Numbered from the stretch's first letter, positions 51,631-61,464 are shown. The stretch: DNA of 64,000 nucleotides from Anaeromassilibacillus sp. An172 (GCF_002160515.1 NZ_NFKS01000006.1:61011-125010); one strand, 5' to 3'. Notes: generated by a model not told the origin, from the sequence alone. A program made the numbers and translations.

Positions 51631-51682
51631 AGAAAAACGCATGAGAAAATTTGCTTCTCTATGTGTTTTTCTTTTTTTTATA
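51631..51682 (+). terminator. Terminator of the cobalamin operon
   Basis: AGAAAAACGCATGAGA (51631-51646) pairs with the complementary arm 51656-51672 with one bulge and one G-U pair; a run of T follows. Confidence 0.78.
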
Positions 51683-51955
51683 AATAATACCTTTGTGAAT
51701 GTGTTGTGAAATGAAATTAAAAAAAGCCTTGACAAAGGGTGATTTTGGTGTTGTTTTTATATTGAAAAATGGATTTTAGATAAAAACTTTTATTAAATTT
51801 TCATAAAACATTTTTTAAAAGAGAAAATATGGTAAATATATGTGTTTAGGACAGCATATGCGTTAACAGTGCATAATTCTGTTTTATATAAATCATATAA
51901 TAGACAAAAAATAAGAAATACGAAATTCAATAAAAACGAAAGGTGGAGAAATTTC
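51683..51955 (+). other. AT-rich gap without a gene
   Basis: Between the terminator and the small lipoprotein gene I see no gene. A TTGACA at 51730-51735 could be a -35 element, but no -10 lies at the right distance. GGTGG at 51942-51946 is the ribosome binding site for the TTG start at 51956. Confidence 0.5.
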
Positions 51956-52261
51956 TTGAAAAACAGCCTTTACTCATGTTTTAAAAACAAAAGTTTATAT
52001 ATTTTTTTAGTTTTTGTACTAATTATAGGGATTGTATCCGCCGGATGCTCGGAAAATAAAAAGCCGGATATAATTTCGGATATTGAAGGGACAAAAGGAT
52101 ATGTAAGAACAGTAAGCGGCGAGGAAAAAGAGTTTTACAGCGGACTTCTGGAAAAAAGCCTTGAGGACGGGGAGGATTTGGAAAAAGCGGTTGAAGAAAA
52201 AATAAACGAGGACAACGCCCTATACCTTATAAGTAATAAAATGGGACTTACCCAGCCATAA
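51956..52261 (+). CDS. Small putative lipoprotein, possibly part of a rearranged locus
   Basis: A 101-residue protein starting at TTG with AAGGTGG upstream, and with a lipobox VSAGC near residue 28. The mature part is only about 70 residues, acidic and helical (FYSGLLEKSLEDGEDLEKAVEEKIN), and matches no family I know. It ends at a stop within the region where the following dockerin gene fragment begins, in a different frame. It may therefore be the start of a longer gene cut by a deletion. Confidence 0.5.
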   Translation: MKNSLYSCFKNKSLYIFLVFVLIIGIVSAGCSENKKPDIISDIEGTKGYVRTVSGEEKEFYSGLLEKSLEDGEDLEKAVEEKINEDNALYLISNKMGLTQP

Positions 52262-54113
52262 CACAGGAGATTATTCCGTATCCATCTCAAGCTCTGAGGA
52301 CGCATTGGAGCAGGATGTTCCAAATACTACCGCTTCAATGACATACACAGCTACAGTTTGGGCTAAAAATACAGCCGCAAACAGCAGCGTGTACTTTGGA
52401 GTTAAAAACTACGGCGGTGAGGAAATCAAGCAGAAGATTGATAATTCCTCAGATTACAAGCAGTATGAGCTTTCCTTTACAGTATCCGGAAATTCAAAAC
52501 CAAGAGTTTATATTTGGGCAGAAAGCCTCAGCGGCGGTTCTGTTTATGTTGACGACTTCAACATGACAGTTAACAGCGATTTTGATACTCTTGCAATTGA
52601 AAACGGAAAACTTACAGTTACATACAGAGAAAATTTGACAGAGGAAATCTCTAAGGAAGACTTTACATTGAACGCAGTTTCTTCACTTGATGAGGAAACA
52701 ATTATTCCTCTTGAGATAACAGAGGTTACAAAGATTTCTGAAAACAAAGCTGAAATCGCTTTCAATCCTATCGAAGCTTCTCCTGTAGAGCAGACAATAA
52801 CCGTTGATGTGGACTATAAGGGACAGACCTTTGTTCTTGATTGTGTTATAGACGCAAACGGTGAAGAGCTTGACAAGGGTACAATTTCAAACTTCACAGC
52901 AGATAAAATAAGCTGCTATGCAGAGTTTGAAACACTTCCAACAGTTGCTCCGGAACAGTCAGACTTTACACTTCAGAGAAAGATTAACGACGGTGCTTTT
53001 GAGGAAGTTGAAATAAAGAGCTACAGCTTTGACAGAGCTGCAAAAAAAGCAAGCTTTGGCTATTCAGCTGTTCCTACAACAGACGAGCCTCAGAACGTAA
53101 CAGTAAAACTTACCTATGACGGAAAAGATTACGAGGCTTCCTATGAAGTTGTAAAGGGTCAGGGCACAATCTATTATGTTGACTCTGAAAACGGTAACGA
53201 TACAAACAACGGTACTTCAGAGGGAACAGCTTTCCAGACAATTGAGAAAATCAATTCTATTGAATTCCAGCCGGGCGACCAGATTCTCTTTAAGTGCGGA
53301 GGAACATGGACAGGCGCTTTGATGCCAAAGGGTTCAGGTGAAGAAGGCAACCCAATCACAATAGGAAGCTATGGCGAAGGCCCTAAGCCTGTTCTTATGC
53401 CTGGTGAGGACTGGACAGACGATAGTTACATTCCTAACTATATCAATAAGGCTAATACTGTTATAAGCAATGTTGTTACAAACAACGTAATTACATTCTA
53501 CAATCAGGAACACTGGGTAGTAAAAGACCTTGAGCTTTATGACCCAAGAGGTGAAGCAGAAGGCTTTGACCCAAGCCAGTACTACAACAGAAAATACTAC
53601 TACAGAGCTATCCTTATCAGACTTACTGCAACATCAACAGCAGGTGTAGGCGGCGAAGATACATTTATCACAGCAGCTGAAATAATGCTCTATGAATTTG
53701 TAAAACCAGAAACACCAGAGGTTGACAAGACCTCTATAGAGGAACAGCTCAATAGATACAATGGTCTTAATAAGGCTGATTACACTGAGGAAAGCTGGAA
53801 TGCTATGGAAGCTGTCCTTGCAGAAACAAAGATAGTATTTGAGAATGTTGCTGCAACAGAAGAGCAGGTAGCACAGGCAGCTGCAAACCTCAGGAATGCA
53901 ATCGATTCTTTGAAGAAAGTTTCAGGCTATGAAGTAGGAGACGTTGACCACAGCGGCTCAATCGATATCGACGACGCTACAGCCATTCAGTGTCATCTTG
54001 TAAAGATAGAGCCAATGGGAACTTTTGACGAGAGCCTTGCAGATGTTAACGGCGACGGATATATAACTATTATTGATGCAACATTTATCCAAATTATGCT
54101 TATGAGTAACTAA
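52233..54113 (+). pseudogene. Truncated dockerin/carbohydrate-binding surface protein
   Basis: A 626-codon frame without a signal peptide or convincing start; only a TTG at 52305 exists early on. It begins inside a CBM-like beta-sandwich (GDYSVSISSSEDALEQDVP). It continues through a Big/SWM-type segment and a parallel-beta-helix N-terminal part (IYYVDSENGNDTNNGTSEGTAFQTI). That part breaks off after YYYRAILIRL and joins directly to what looks like the tail of an F5/8-type C domain (IRLTATSTAG...AAEIMLYEF). Then come a FIVAR-like helical module and a type I dockerin (GDVDHSGSIDIDD, ADVNGDGYITIID). The missing 5' end and the internal junction point to two deletions, or to an assembly error. Confidence 0.7.
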
Positions 54114-54170
54114 TGCCATAAAATTCATTTTACGACTCCTTTTTTAGGATATGAATGTTCTCAATCAGGG

Positions 54171-54206
54171 AATGGCGGCAGACGAAAGTCTGCCGCCATT
54201 TTCCTT
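54171..54206 (+). terminator. Terminator after the dockerin gene fragment
   Basis: A 13-bp perfect stem (54171-54183 with 54188-54200) with a GAAA tetraloop and a T-rich tail. Confidence 0.9.
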
Positions 54207-54278
54207 TGCTAAGTAAAAAAATGTTTTTAAAAAGAGGATAAAGTGTTATAATTATAAAAACTGAGGGAGTGTTAAAAT

Positions 54279-55421
54279 ATGAAAATAGTTTTTGCTTCCG
54301 ACTCCTTTAAAGGGTCTTTATCCTCCGGAAAAATCTGCGAAATTCTGGAGAGAACATCTAATAAAATTTTTCCAAATGCTGAAACCCAAGGCGTCTGGGT
54401 GGCAGACGGCGGCGAGGGTACGCTGGACGCTGTTTTAAAGGAAAGAAAAGGTGAAAAAATCACGGTAGCAGTCCATAATCCTCTCTTTGAGAAAACAGAA
54501 GCGTCGTATGCAATGTTTGACGGAAAAGAAGCTTTGATAGAAATGGCGTCGGCCTCAGGACTTACCCTTATTGAGAAGGATAAGAGAAATCCTTTAAAGA
54601 CCACATCCTTTGGTACAGGGGAGCTTATCAGGGACGCAATAGAAAGAGGCTGCAAAAAGATAATCCTTGCAATAGGCGGAAGCGCAACAAACGACGGCGG
54701 AATGGGAGCTATGTCCGCTTTGGGCTTTAAATTTCTGGATAGGTTCGGAAATGTTTTGAGTGGAACAGGAGAAGAACTTGAAAAAACCGCAAAAATAGAA
54801 ATCTCCAATGGGAAAAAGCTTATTGAGGGCGTAGAGTTTCAGGTTATGTGTGATGTGACAAACCCGCTTCTCGGTGAGAACGGTTCTTCATATGTGTTTG
54901 CACCTCAAAAGGGAGCGGACAGCCAATGTGTAAAGAAGCTTGAAAGAGGAATGGAAATTTATTCCCGTGCAGTAAAAGAGGCGGTGGGAAAGGATTTCTC
55001 ACAAAAACCCGGAGCAGGAGCCGCAGGGGGAATGGGTTTTGCACTTATGGCGTTTTTGGGAGCGCAGATAAAATCCGGCATAGATACAGTTTTGGACCTG
55101 ATAGACTTTGACGGAAAAATTAAATCAGCGTCACTTGTAATAACCGGAGAGGGAAGAATGGACGGCCAGTCGGTTTGCGGAAAGGTCCCGTACGGAGTTG
55201 GCATGAGGTGCAGAAAATACAATATTCCCTGTGTTGCCGTGGTTGGAGGACTTCTTGAGGGCTACGAAAAAATCTATGACAGCGGGATTAAAAGCGTAAT
55301 TACCACAATAAACGGAGAAATGACTTTGGAATATGCTATTGAAAACAGCGAAAAACTTTACGAGGACGCCGCTTTCAGGCTTTTAAGTGCGGTAAAGTGC
55401 GGAATGGAAATGAAAACATAA
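54279..55421 (+). CDS. glxK: Glycerate kinase
   Basis: A 380-residue type I (GarK/GlxK) glycerate kinase that phosphorylates glycerate, usually to 2-phosphoglycerate. The N-terminal ASDSFKGSLSS, VADGGEGTLDA, ILAIGGSATNDGGMGA and GAAGGMGFAL are all conserved, and GEGRMDGQS is near residue 288. It is a single gene with a terminator behind it; no glyoxylate or tartrate pathway genes are nearby. Confidence 0.94.
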   Translation: MKIVFASDSFKGSLSSGKICEILERTSNKIFPNAETQGVWVADGGEGTLDAVLKERKGEKITVAVHNPLFEKTEASYAMFDGKEALIEMASASGLTLIEKDKRNPLKTTSFGTGELIRDAIERGCKKIILAIGGSATNDGGMGAMSALGFKFLDRFGNVLSGTGEELEKTAKIEISNGKKLIEGVEFQVMCDVTNPLLGENGSSYVFAPQKGADSQCVKKLERGMEIYSRAVKEAVGKDFSQKPGAGAAGGMGFALMAFLGAQIKSGIDTVLDLIDFDGKIKSASLVITGEGRMDGQSVCGKVPYGVGMRCRKYNIPCVAVVGGLLEGYEKIYDSGIKSVITTINGEMTLEYAIENSEKLYEDAAFRLLSAVKCGMEMKT

Positions 55422-55445
55422 GTTAAGAAAAAATATATATAATTG

Positions 55446-55488
55446 AAATGCGTTGCTTTTGTTATTAAGGCGGCGCATTTTTATTTTC
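55446..55488 (+). terminator. Terminator of the glycerate kinase gene
   Basis: An 11-bp stem with two G-U pairs (55446-55456 with 55470-55480) followed by TTATTTTC. Confidence 0.75.
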
Positions 55489-55784
55489 TTATTATTGCGT
55501 GTTTTTCTTTGCTTGGCTTAAATTTTTTATAAAAATCGGAAAAGCCATTTGCTTGCTCTTTAATAAGAGTGAAACTTAAAAATTTCTTAATTTTTTATTT
55601 TCTCTATAGACAAAAAACAGCCCGTGTATTATAATAAATTTAAAAATATTGATAACTTAAAACGAAAATATTGTATAAAATTGATTAAGGTTATACGGTT
55701 TTGATGTAATATCAGTATTTGACGTGAATTTTGTAAAATATTACCGATTTTTTAATAACATCAGATAAAAAGGGAGGAAATCAC
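55489..55784 (+). other. AT-rich upstream region of the ABC exporter operon
   Basis: No gene. A TTGATA (55649-55654) and TATAAA (55674-55679) with a 19-base spacer may be a weak promoter. No operator or riboswitch is recognised. GGGAGG lies just ahead of the start at 55785. Confidence 0.4.
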
Positions 55785-57038
55785 ATGAAAAAGAAAGCAA
55801 TAATTATAACTGCGGCTGCGGTTCTTATAGCTGCCGCAGGAGTGGTGACATGGCAGCTTACCTCGGGATTTTCAGGGGACAGCCAAACGCTTTTATATGC
55901 GGAGTCGGTAGGAAAAATGACAAACACCGATATGTCACAAAACCGATTTGCCGGAGTTATTGAGGCTCAAAACGCTTTGAATATAAATCTGGAAAATAAT
56001 CATACGGTAAAGGAAATATTTGTCACCCAGGGTCAGACTGTTGAGGTGGGAACAGAGCTTTTCAGCTATAATACAGACGAAATAAGCATGAACCTTGAAC
56101 AGGCAAATTTGGAGGTTGAAAAAATAACCAACAGCATTGAGTCATTGAAAAGTCAGATCGAAAGTCTGAAAAAGGAAAAGGCAAATGCGCCGTCCTCGGA
56201 ACAGCTTTCATATACAACTCAAATTCAGGAGCTGGAAATGAACGTAAGGCAGGAGGAGTACAACAAAAAGGTTAAGGAACTGGAGGTTTCAAGACTTAAA
56301 GACTCCCTTGAAAATTCCGTTGTAACCTCGACCATAGACGGTGTTGTTCAGGAAATAAACGAAAACCCGTCCTATGACCAGTATACCGGAAATCAAAAAC
56401 CTTTTATGAGTATTCTCGCCACGGGAAAATACAGGGTTAAAGGAACAGTAAACGAGCTGAGTGTAAGATCTATTTACCGTGGTATGCCTGTTATAATTCG
56501 TTCCCGTGCAGATGAAAGCATAATATGGTCGGGAACTGTGGATAACATAGACACACAAAAGCCTGAAACAGGAAATCAGAACATGATGGGCGGAGAGTCA
56601 GGCGGTTCTACAAAATATCCTTTTTATGTTTCCCTTGAGTCCTCAGATGGGCTTATGCTGGGACAGCATGTTTACATAGAGCCTAATCTGGGAGAAAATA
56701 CCGAGAAAGAGGGAATGTGGCTGCTTTCCGATTATATCATCACAGAGGAAAACGGCGAGTCCTATGTTTGGGCAGTTGGAAACGGCGATAAGCTTGAAAA
56801 GCGCAAGGTTACCCTTGGAGAAAAGGACGAAAACGATTCAACAGTTGAAATTCTCGACGGATTAAAAGCCTCCGACTACATAGTGTGGCCCAGCGAAGAC
56901 TGCAAAGAGGGGGCAAAGGTAAGCAAAAACAACAATGAAATGCCTATAGGCGGCGGAAGCGATGATGTTATTTACGGCGATGACGGCGGTTATGTGTGGG
57001 AAAACGGAAGCGCATTGCCTCAGGAGGCAGAAATATGA
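55785..57038 (+). CDS. Membrane fusion (HlyD/MacA-like) adaptor protein, first copy
   Basis: A 417-residue adaptor with an N-terminal membrane anchor (residues 4-24), a biotinyl-lipoyl-like hairpin domain (NNHTVKEIFVTQGQTVEVGTELFSYNT), a coiled coil (about residues 110-170) and the second half of the lipoyl domain (VVTSTIDGVVQEINENP). A beta-barrel with LMLGQHVYIEP follows. The C-terminal 30 residues are Gly/Asp-rich. It joins an ABC-type exporter in the outer leaflet or wall space. Its last codons overlap the ATPase gene as ATGA. Confidence 0.87.
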   Translation: MKKKAIIITAAAVLIAAAGVVTWQLTSGFSGDSQTLLYAESVGKMTNTDMSQNRFAGVIEAQNALNINLENNHTVKEIFVTQGQTVEVGTELFSYNTDEISMNLEQANLEVEKITNSIESLKSQIESLKKEKANAPSSEQLSYTTQIQELEMNVRQEEYNKKVKELEVSRLKDSLENSVVTSTIDGVVQEINENPSYDQYTGNQKPFMSILATGKYRVKGTVNELSVRSIYRGMPVIIRSRADESIIWSGTVDNIDTQKPETGNQNMMGGESGGSTKYPFYVSLESSDGLMLGQHVYIEPNLGENTEKEGMWLLSDYIITEENGESYVWAVGNGDKLEKRKVTLGEKDENDSTVEILDGLKASDYIVWPSEDCKEGAKVSKNNNEMPIGGGSDDVIYGDDGGYVWENGSALPQEAEI

Positions 57039-57733
57039 TTTTACAGCTGGAACATATTTATAAGGATTACAATCAGGAAAAATTTGTTGTGCCTGTTTTA
57101 AAGGATGTTTCTTTCTCTGTGGAAGAGGGGGAATATGTGGCTATAATGGGGCCGTCAGGCTCGGGAAAGTCCACGCTTATGAATATAATAGGCTGTCTTG
57201 ATACACCAACATCCGGCACATATTTTTTAAAGGGCGTTGACATAAGCGGAAGAAGCGACAGCGAAATGTCAAAAATAAGAAACAAGTCTATAGGCTTTGT
57301 TTTTCAGAATTTTAACCTGCTTCCCAAACAGAGTGCAGTGGAAAACGTGGCTTTGCCCTTGCTTTATTCGGGAGTTCCCAGAAAGGAAAGACGAGAAAGG
57401 GCAAAAGCCGCCCTTGAAAAAGTGGGACTTGAGGACAGGCTGGAGTTTAAACCCACACAGCTTTCCGGCGGACAGAAACAGCGTGTTGCCATTGCCCGTG
57501 CAATAGTGACAAAGCCGGATATCCTTCTTGCCGACGAGCCTACAGGAGCTTTGGACACAGCTTCCGGCTTGCAGGTTATGGAGCTTTTTAAGCAGTTAAA
57601 TCAGGAGGGGATGACGGTTATAATGATAACCCACGACCCGGATATTGCCGCACACGCCCACAGAGTAATGACCATTCGTGACGGCATTTTGAGCAGTGCT
57701 GAAGAAGAGGAGTTTTATTATGAGGAGGAATAA
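57035..57733 (+). CDS. ABC transporter ATP-binding protein (MacB/LolD-like)
   Basis: A 232-residue ATPase with Walker [10 protein letters not shown] (near 42), [20 protein letters not shown], signature [14 protein letters not shown], Walker [12 protein letters not shown] and H-loop MITHD. This is the MacB/YknY-type subfamily that works with FtsX-like permeases. The ATG at 57035 follows CAGGAGG. A polyglutamate end ([10 protein letters not shown]) overlaps the next gene by 14 bases. Confidence 0.93.
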   Translation: MILQLEHIYKDYNQEKFVVPVLKDVSFSVEEGEYVAIMGPSGSGKSTLMNIIGCLDTPTSGTYFLKGVDISGRSDSEMSKIRNKSIGFVFQNFNLLPKQSAVENVALPLLYSGVPRKERRERAKAALEKVGLEDRLEFKPTQLSGGQKQRVAIARAIVTKPDILLADEPTGALDTASGLQVMELFKQLNQEGMTVIMITHDPDIAAHAHRVMTIRDGILSSAEEEEFYYEEE

Positions 57734-59588
57734 AAAGAAAAAGCTTATCGCCGTGATTTCCGCATCCCTGGCTGTTGTTTTGGTTGCAGGTATAGTTCTG
57801 CTGGCTGTAAACGCCGGAGGAGCACCGGTGAAAGTGGCTTCGGTAAGCGTTATGAATCAGGTCTACTGGGGAGGAAATTCCCAGATATCGGAATATGGAA
57901 ACATAGTTGCCGACATGAACCAGACCATAAATTATGACGACTCCCTTACCATAAAGGAAATCTATGTTAAAGAGGGCGACAAGGTAAAGGCCGGTGACCC
58001 TCTCATCTCCTACGACACCACTTTGGTGGAAATGGAGTACGACATGAAAAAAATGCAGATAGAGGGAATAGGTCTGAAAATTCAAAATTTACAGGCTGAA
58101 ATTGACCAGCTTAAAAGAAACGGAACATCATACTCGGCCTATGGGTCTTCTGCAAACACAAGGGCAAAAATTGTTCCGGCAGGATATAAGAGTGGGAATT
58201 TTCTTTCTGTAAAAAACGTGGCGGCAGTCACCGAAAAATCCTTGCCGGAAGGTCAGGTTTACAGCGAGATAACGGAAAATTCAGTTCCCTATACGGGAAA
58301 GGGAACAAAGGAAGAGCCATACAGATATTACATATATCCTCCCGAGGGAAAAACAACTGTGAACCTCAGCAAAGAGTGGATAAAAAAATCCCTGGATGAA
58401 AAGAGCGTTTCGGTGTTTGACACCGTTGACAGCGCAGAAAATCCATCGAAGATTGTTTTTTCCTGGGAAATGGATTTTGAAACCCTTTCAAATCTGGTTG
58501 GAAGCGGCAGTATAGGAACTGAAATCCCTCCGGAGCTTCAGGGAAAAGAAATACTTGAAAATATTTCCTCTCTGTCCTCCGCCTATAACTATGATACGGC
58601 AGATGGAACAGCGGAAAATCCCTATAAGTTTCTTTGCGCACCCGGCGTGTCAGTGGACAATGTGTTTATGTCTGATATGCTGGCAAATGGAAGCGTTGCG
58701 GTTTTTCAGGTTGTGGACAGCAAGGAAAATCCACAGAGAATACTTTATTCCTGGACGCTGGACGGTCAGGGCGGAAATACCCAGCAGCCTACTGAGCCGG
58801 AAGAACCTCAGGAGCCTACAGAACCGGAGGACCCGGGAATTGATATTCCGGCAGGGCCTACACAGGAGGAAATAAACAAGCAGATTAAGGAAAAAGAGGA
58901 TAATATAAAATCCTTAAACCTTGAAAAAAGAAACTTCGAGCTTGAGCTTAAAAAGCTTGAACAGAAAGTCAATGGCGGCGTTGTAAACAGCACAATAGAC
59001 GGAACGGTAAAGACAGTAAACGATGCGGAAAAGGCAAAGCTTGAAGGTTCTCCGCTTATCTATGTGCTGGGCGAAGACGGCATATATGTTACAGGTTCCG
59101 TGGCGGAAACAGCCCTTGATAAGGTTCAAAAGGGAACGGTAATCACTGTCACCTCATGGGAAAGCGGCGAAGTCCGTCAGGCGGAAATCACCGGAATAGG
59201 AGCAACTCCTGTTGAGGGCGGATATTTTTCAGGAAACCCCAACATGTCATATTATCCTTTTACGGCGGTTATTTCAGAAGAGGCGAATTTCAAAAACGGC
59301 GAGGGTGTTTCAATTTCCTCAGAGGGCTTTACCTCCTCCGGTGAATTTATGGATGACATTTATCTTATGCAGGCATTTGTTAGAGAGGACCAACAGGGTT
59401 TTTATGTTTTTATGAAAGACGAAAACGGACTTTTGAAAAAACAGTATGTTGAAATAGGAAGAATCACCGACGGAGCTATGGAGATTAAATCGGGACTTTC
59501 AATGGAAGATGAGATAGCTTTCCCATACGGCAAGGACGTAAAAGAGGGAGCAAAAACAGTTTCGGTGGAAACACTGTATGAGTATTGA
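57720..59588 (+). CDS. Membrane fusion (HlyD/MacA-like) adaptor protein, second, enlarged copy
   Basis: A 622-residue adaptor built on the same plan as the first: N-terminal anchor ([19 protein letters not shown]...), a lipoyl half with TIKEIYVKEGDKVKAGDPLISYDT, and the second lipoyl half VVNSTIDGTVKTVND. Between the halves, inside the coiled-coil hairpin, lies an insert of roughly 250 residues (about 145-395). It contains two similar modules (TKEEPYRYYIYP, and GTAENPYKFLCAPG) and a Pro/Glu-rich linker (about 355-380). An insert at this place is unusual. The last four bases overlap an upstream in-frame start of the permease. Confidence 0.85.
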   Translation: MRRNKKKKLIAVISASLAVVLVAGIVLLAVNAGGAPVKVASVSVMNQVYWGGNSQISEYGNIVADMNQTINYDDSLTIKEIYVKEGDKVKAGDPLISYDTTLVEMEYDMKKMQIEGIGLKIQNLQAEIDQLKRNGTSYSAYGSSANTRAKIVPAGYKSGNFLSVKNVAAVTEKSLPEGQVYSEITENSVPYTGKGTKEEPYRYYIYPPEGKTTVNLSKEWIKKSLDEKSVSVFDTVDSAENPSKIVFSWEMDFETLSNLVGSGSIGTEIPPELQGKEILENISSLSSAYNYDTADGTAENPYKFLCAPGVSVDNVFMSDMLANGSVAVFQVVDSKENPQRILYSWTLDGQGGNTQQPTEPEEPQEPTEPEDPGIDIPAGPTQEEINKQIKEKEDNIKSLNLEKRNFELELKKLEQKVNGGVVNSTIDGTVKTVNDAEKAKLEGSPLIYVLGEDGIYVTGSVAETALDKVQKGTVITVTSWESGEVRQAEITGIGATPVEGGYFSGNPNMSYYPFTAVISEEANFKNGEGVSISSEGFTSSGEFMDDIYLMQAFVREDQQGFYVFMKDENGLLKKQYVEIGRITDGAMEIKSGLSMEDEIAFPYGKDVKEGAKTVSVETLYEY

Positions 59589-59602
59589 TAAGGAGGTATC
59601 CC

Positions 59603-60859
59603 ATGTTAGAAAATATAAGACTGTCATTTCAGGGAATATGGGGTCACAAGATGAGGTCTGTTTTGACCATGCTTGGAATTATCATAGGAATAGGCTCTAT
59701 CATAGCCATTGTTTCCACAATTAAAGGAACTAATGAGCAGATAAAACAGAACCTTGTGGGAGCAGGAAATAATGCTGTTAAAATACAGCTTTATCAGGGA
59801 GATGTGCCCATTGATTTTGCTTTTCAGTCTGCGCCTGCCGGCGTGCCGGAAATAAGCAAAACTGTCCTTGAAGAGATTACAGACCTTGAAGAGGTGGAAA
59901 CAGCCTCCCTTTACCACATGAGAAACGAGTACGACGCAGTTTACAGAAACGCCGTATCTCTCGGAAGCGGAAATATAATCGGTGTGGATGAAAATTATCT
60001 GGATGTTTACGGATATCAGATAGTAAAGGGAAGAGGAATTTCCAAAAGCGACTATGAAAACAAAAATAAGGTTGCACTTATTGATAAAACCACAGCCTTA
60101 AATCTGTTTTCCGACCAAGACCCTATCGGAAAAACAATAGAAATCAAGGGAGAGCCTTTCACGGTAGTGGGAGTTGTGGGCAAAAAGGCGGAGTTTCAGC
60201 CTGTTATAAATTCTCTTGATGATTACTATAGATATATGAACTCAAATTCTTCCGGTATGATATGCATACCTGACCCTGTTTGGCCTATGATTTATAATTT
60301 TGACGAGCCGAAAAATCTTGTGGTTCGTGCTACAAGCACCGACGACATGACAGCGGCAGGAGAAAAAGCCGCCGAAATTTTAAACGGATATCTCTATGTA
60401 AAGGATACCTCTATTGAATACAGAGGCGAGGATTTGATGGAACAGGCAAAACAGCTTCAGGAGCTGAGCAATTCCACAAACCAGCAGCTTATCTGGATTG
60501 CCAGCATTTCCCTTTTGGTTGGCGGTATAGGAGTTATGAATATAATGCTGGTATCCGTAACAGAGAGAACAAGGGAAATAGGACTTAAAAAAGCCTTGGG
60601 AGCCAGAAAAAGAAAGATACTTGCCCAGTTCCTTACGGAAGCGGCGGTGCTAACTTTACTGGGAGGAATTATAGGAATAGGGGCTGGAATAGCCCTTGCC
60701 TATGGAATATCGGGACTTTCCTCGGTTCCTGTGGCCATAAGCGTTCCTATAAGCCTTATTGCAGTGCTGTTCTCAGTGGTAATAGGTATTGTATTCGGCT
60801 TTATTCCATCATTAAAAGCCGCCAACATGAATCCGATAGATGCATTGAGATATGAATAA
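59603..60859 (+). CDS. ABC transporter permease (MacB/FtsX-like)
   Basis: A 418-residue permease with one N-terminal helix (KMRSVLTMLGIIIGIGSIIAIVS), a periplasmic-core (MacB_PCD) domain and three C-terminal helices (LLVGGIGVMNIMLVSVTERTREIGLKKALGARK near 315-345). It is the YknZ/MacB type with separate ATPase. AAGGAGG precedes the ATG at 59603. Together the four genes encode a tripartite-like exporter of peptides, antibiotics or lipids; the substrate cannot be deduced. Confidence 0.92.
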   Translation: MLENIRLSFQGIWGHKMRSVLTMLGIIIGIGSIIAIVSTIKGTNEQIKQNLVGAGNNAVKIQLYQGDVPIDFAFQSAPAGVPEISKTVLEEITDLEEVETASLYHMRNEYDAVYRNAVSLGSGNIIGVDENYLDVYGYQIVKGRGISKSDYENKNKVALIDKTTALNLFSDQDPIGKTIEIKGEPFTVVGVVGKKAEFQPVINSLDDYYRYMNSNSSGMICIPDPVWPMIYNFDEPKNLVVRATSTDDMTAAGEKAAEILNGYLYVKDTSIEYRGEDLMEQAKQLQELSNSTNQQLIWIASISLLVGGIGVMNIMLVSVTERTREIGLKKALGARKRKILAQFLTEAAVLTLLGGIIGIGAGIALAYGISGLSSVPVAISVPISLIAVLFSVVIGIVFGFIPSLKAANMNPIDALRYE

Positions 60860-60871
60860 TTTTTAATATAA

Positions 60872-60912
60872 ATAAAAAGTCAGAACCTTTATATGGCTCT
60901 GACTTTTTATTT
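60872..60912. terminator. Bidirectional terminator between the exporter operon and spoVT
   Basis: A 13-bp perfect stem (60872-60884 with 60898-60910) whose ends are A-rich and T-rich on both strands. Confidence 0.88.
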
Positions 60913-60921
60913 ATATGAAGT

Positions 60922-61464
60922 TTATTCTTCCATCTGCTTTCCGAGAAAGGCTGCAGCGGATTGGCAAAGCTTGCTTTCTGTTTCTGTGGGATTTTTTCCG
61001 TCTGAAGATTTAAGCATAACAACCGCCCCGAAAACATCCCCTCCGGAAATTATGGGGTACATCACAGAGGCAACGTCCGATGTGTCCTCCAAAGGCACCA
61101 AGGGTGAAATAACTCCGTTTCGGAAAACAAAGCTCTGTCTGTTTTCCATGTATGTGTTTAAAGAGTTTGAAATTCCCTTTTCCATATAATCCTTTTTGGG
61201 AACTCCCGCAGAGGCTATCACTCTTTCCCTGTCGCATATGAGGGTTGGAAGAGATATGACCTTGTATAAAACATCCGCATACTGTGCGGCAAACTGTGAA
61301 ATTTCTCCCACAGGTGAATATTTTTTAAATACAACCTCGCCGCTGGGAAGCGTGAAAATCTCAAGAGGGTCGCCCTCTCTGATTTTTAATGTTCGCCTTA
61401 TTTCTTTGGGAATAACCACCCTGCCCAAGTCGTCAATACGTCGAACAATTCCTGTTGCTTTCAT
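60922..61464 (-). CDS. spoVT: Stage V sporulation transcriptional regulator SpoVT
   Basis: A 180-residue regulator. The N-terminal AbrB-type swapped-hairpin DNA-binding domain reads GIVRRIDDLGRVVIPKEIRRTLKIREGDPLEIF (residues 4-37), and a GAF-like C-terminal domain follows. This two-domain form is SpoVT rather than AbrB, which stops after about 95 residues. SpoVT tunes sigma-G dependent genes in the forespore, including genes for small acid-soluble proteins; one such gene lies 2 kb away. The ATG at 61464 follows AAGGAG. Confidence 0.93.
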   Translation of the reverse strand: MKATGIVRRIDDLGRVVIPKEIRRTLKIREGDPLEIFTLPSGEVVFKKYSPVGEISQFAAQYADVLYKVISLPTLICDRERVIASAGVPKKDYMEKGISNSLNTYMENRQSFVFRNGVISPLVPLEDTSDVASVMYPIISGGDVFGAVVMLKSSDGKNPTETESKLCQSAAAFLGKQMEE

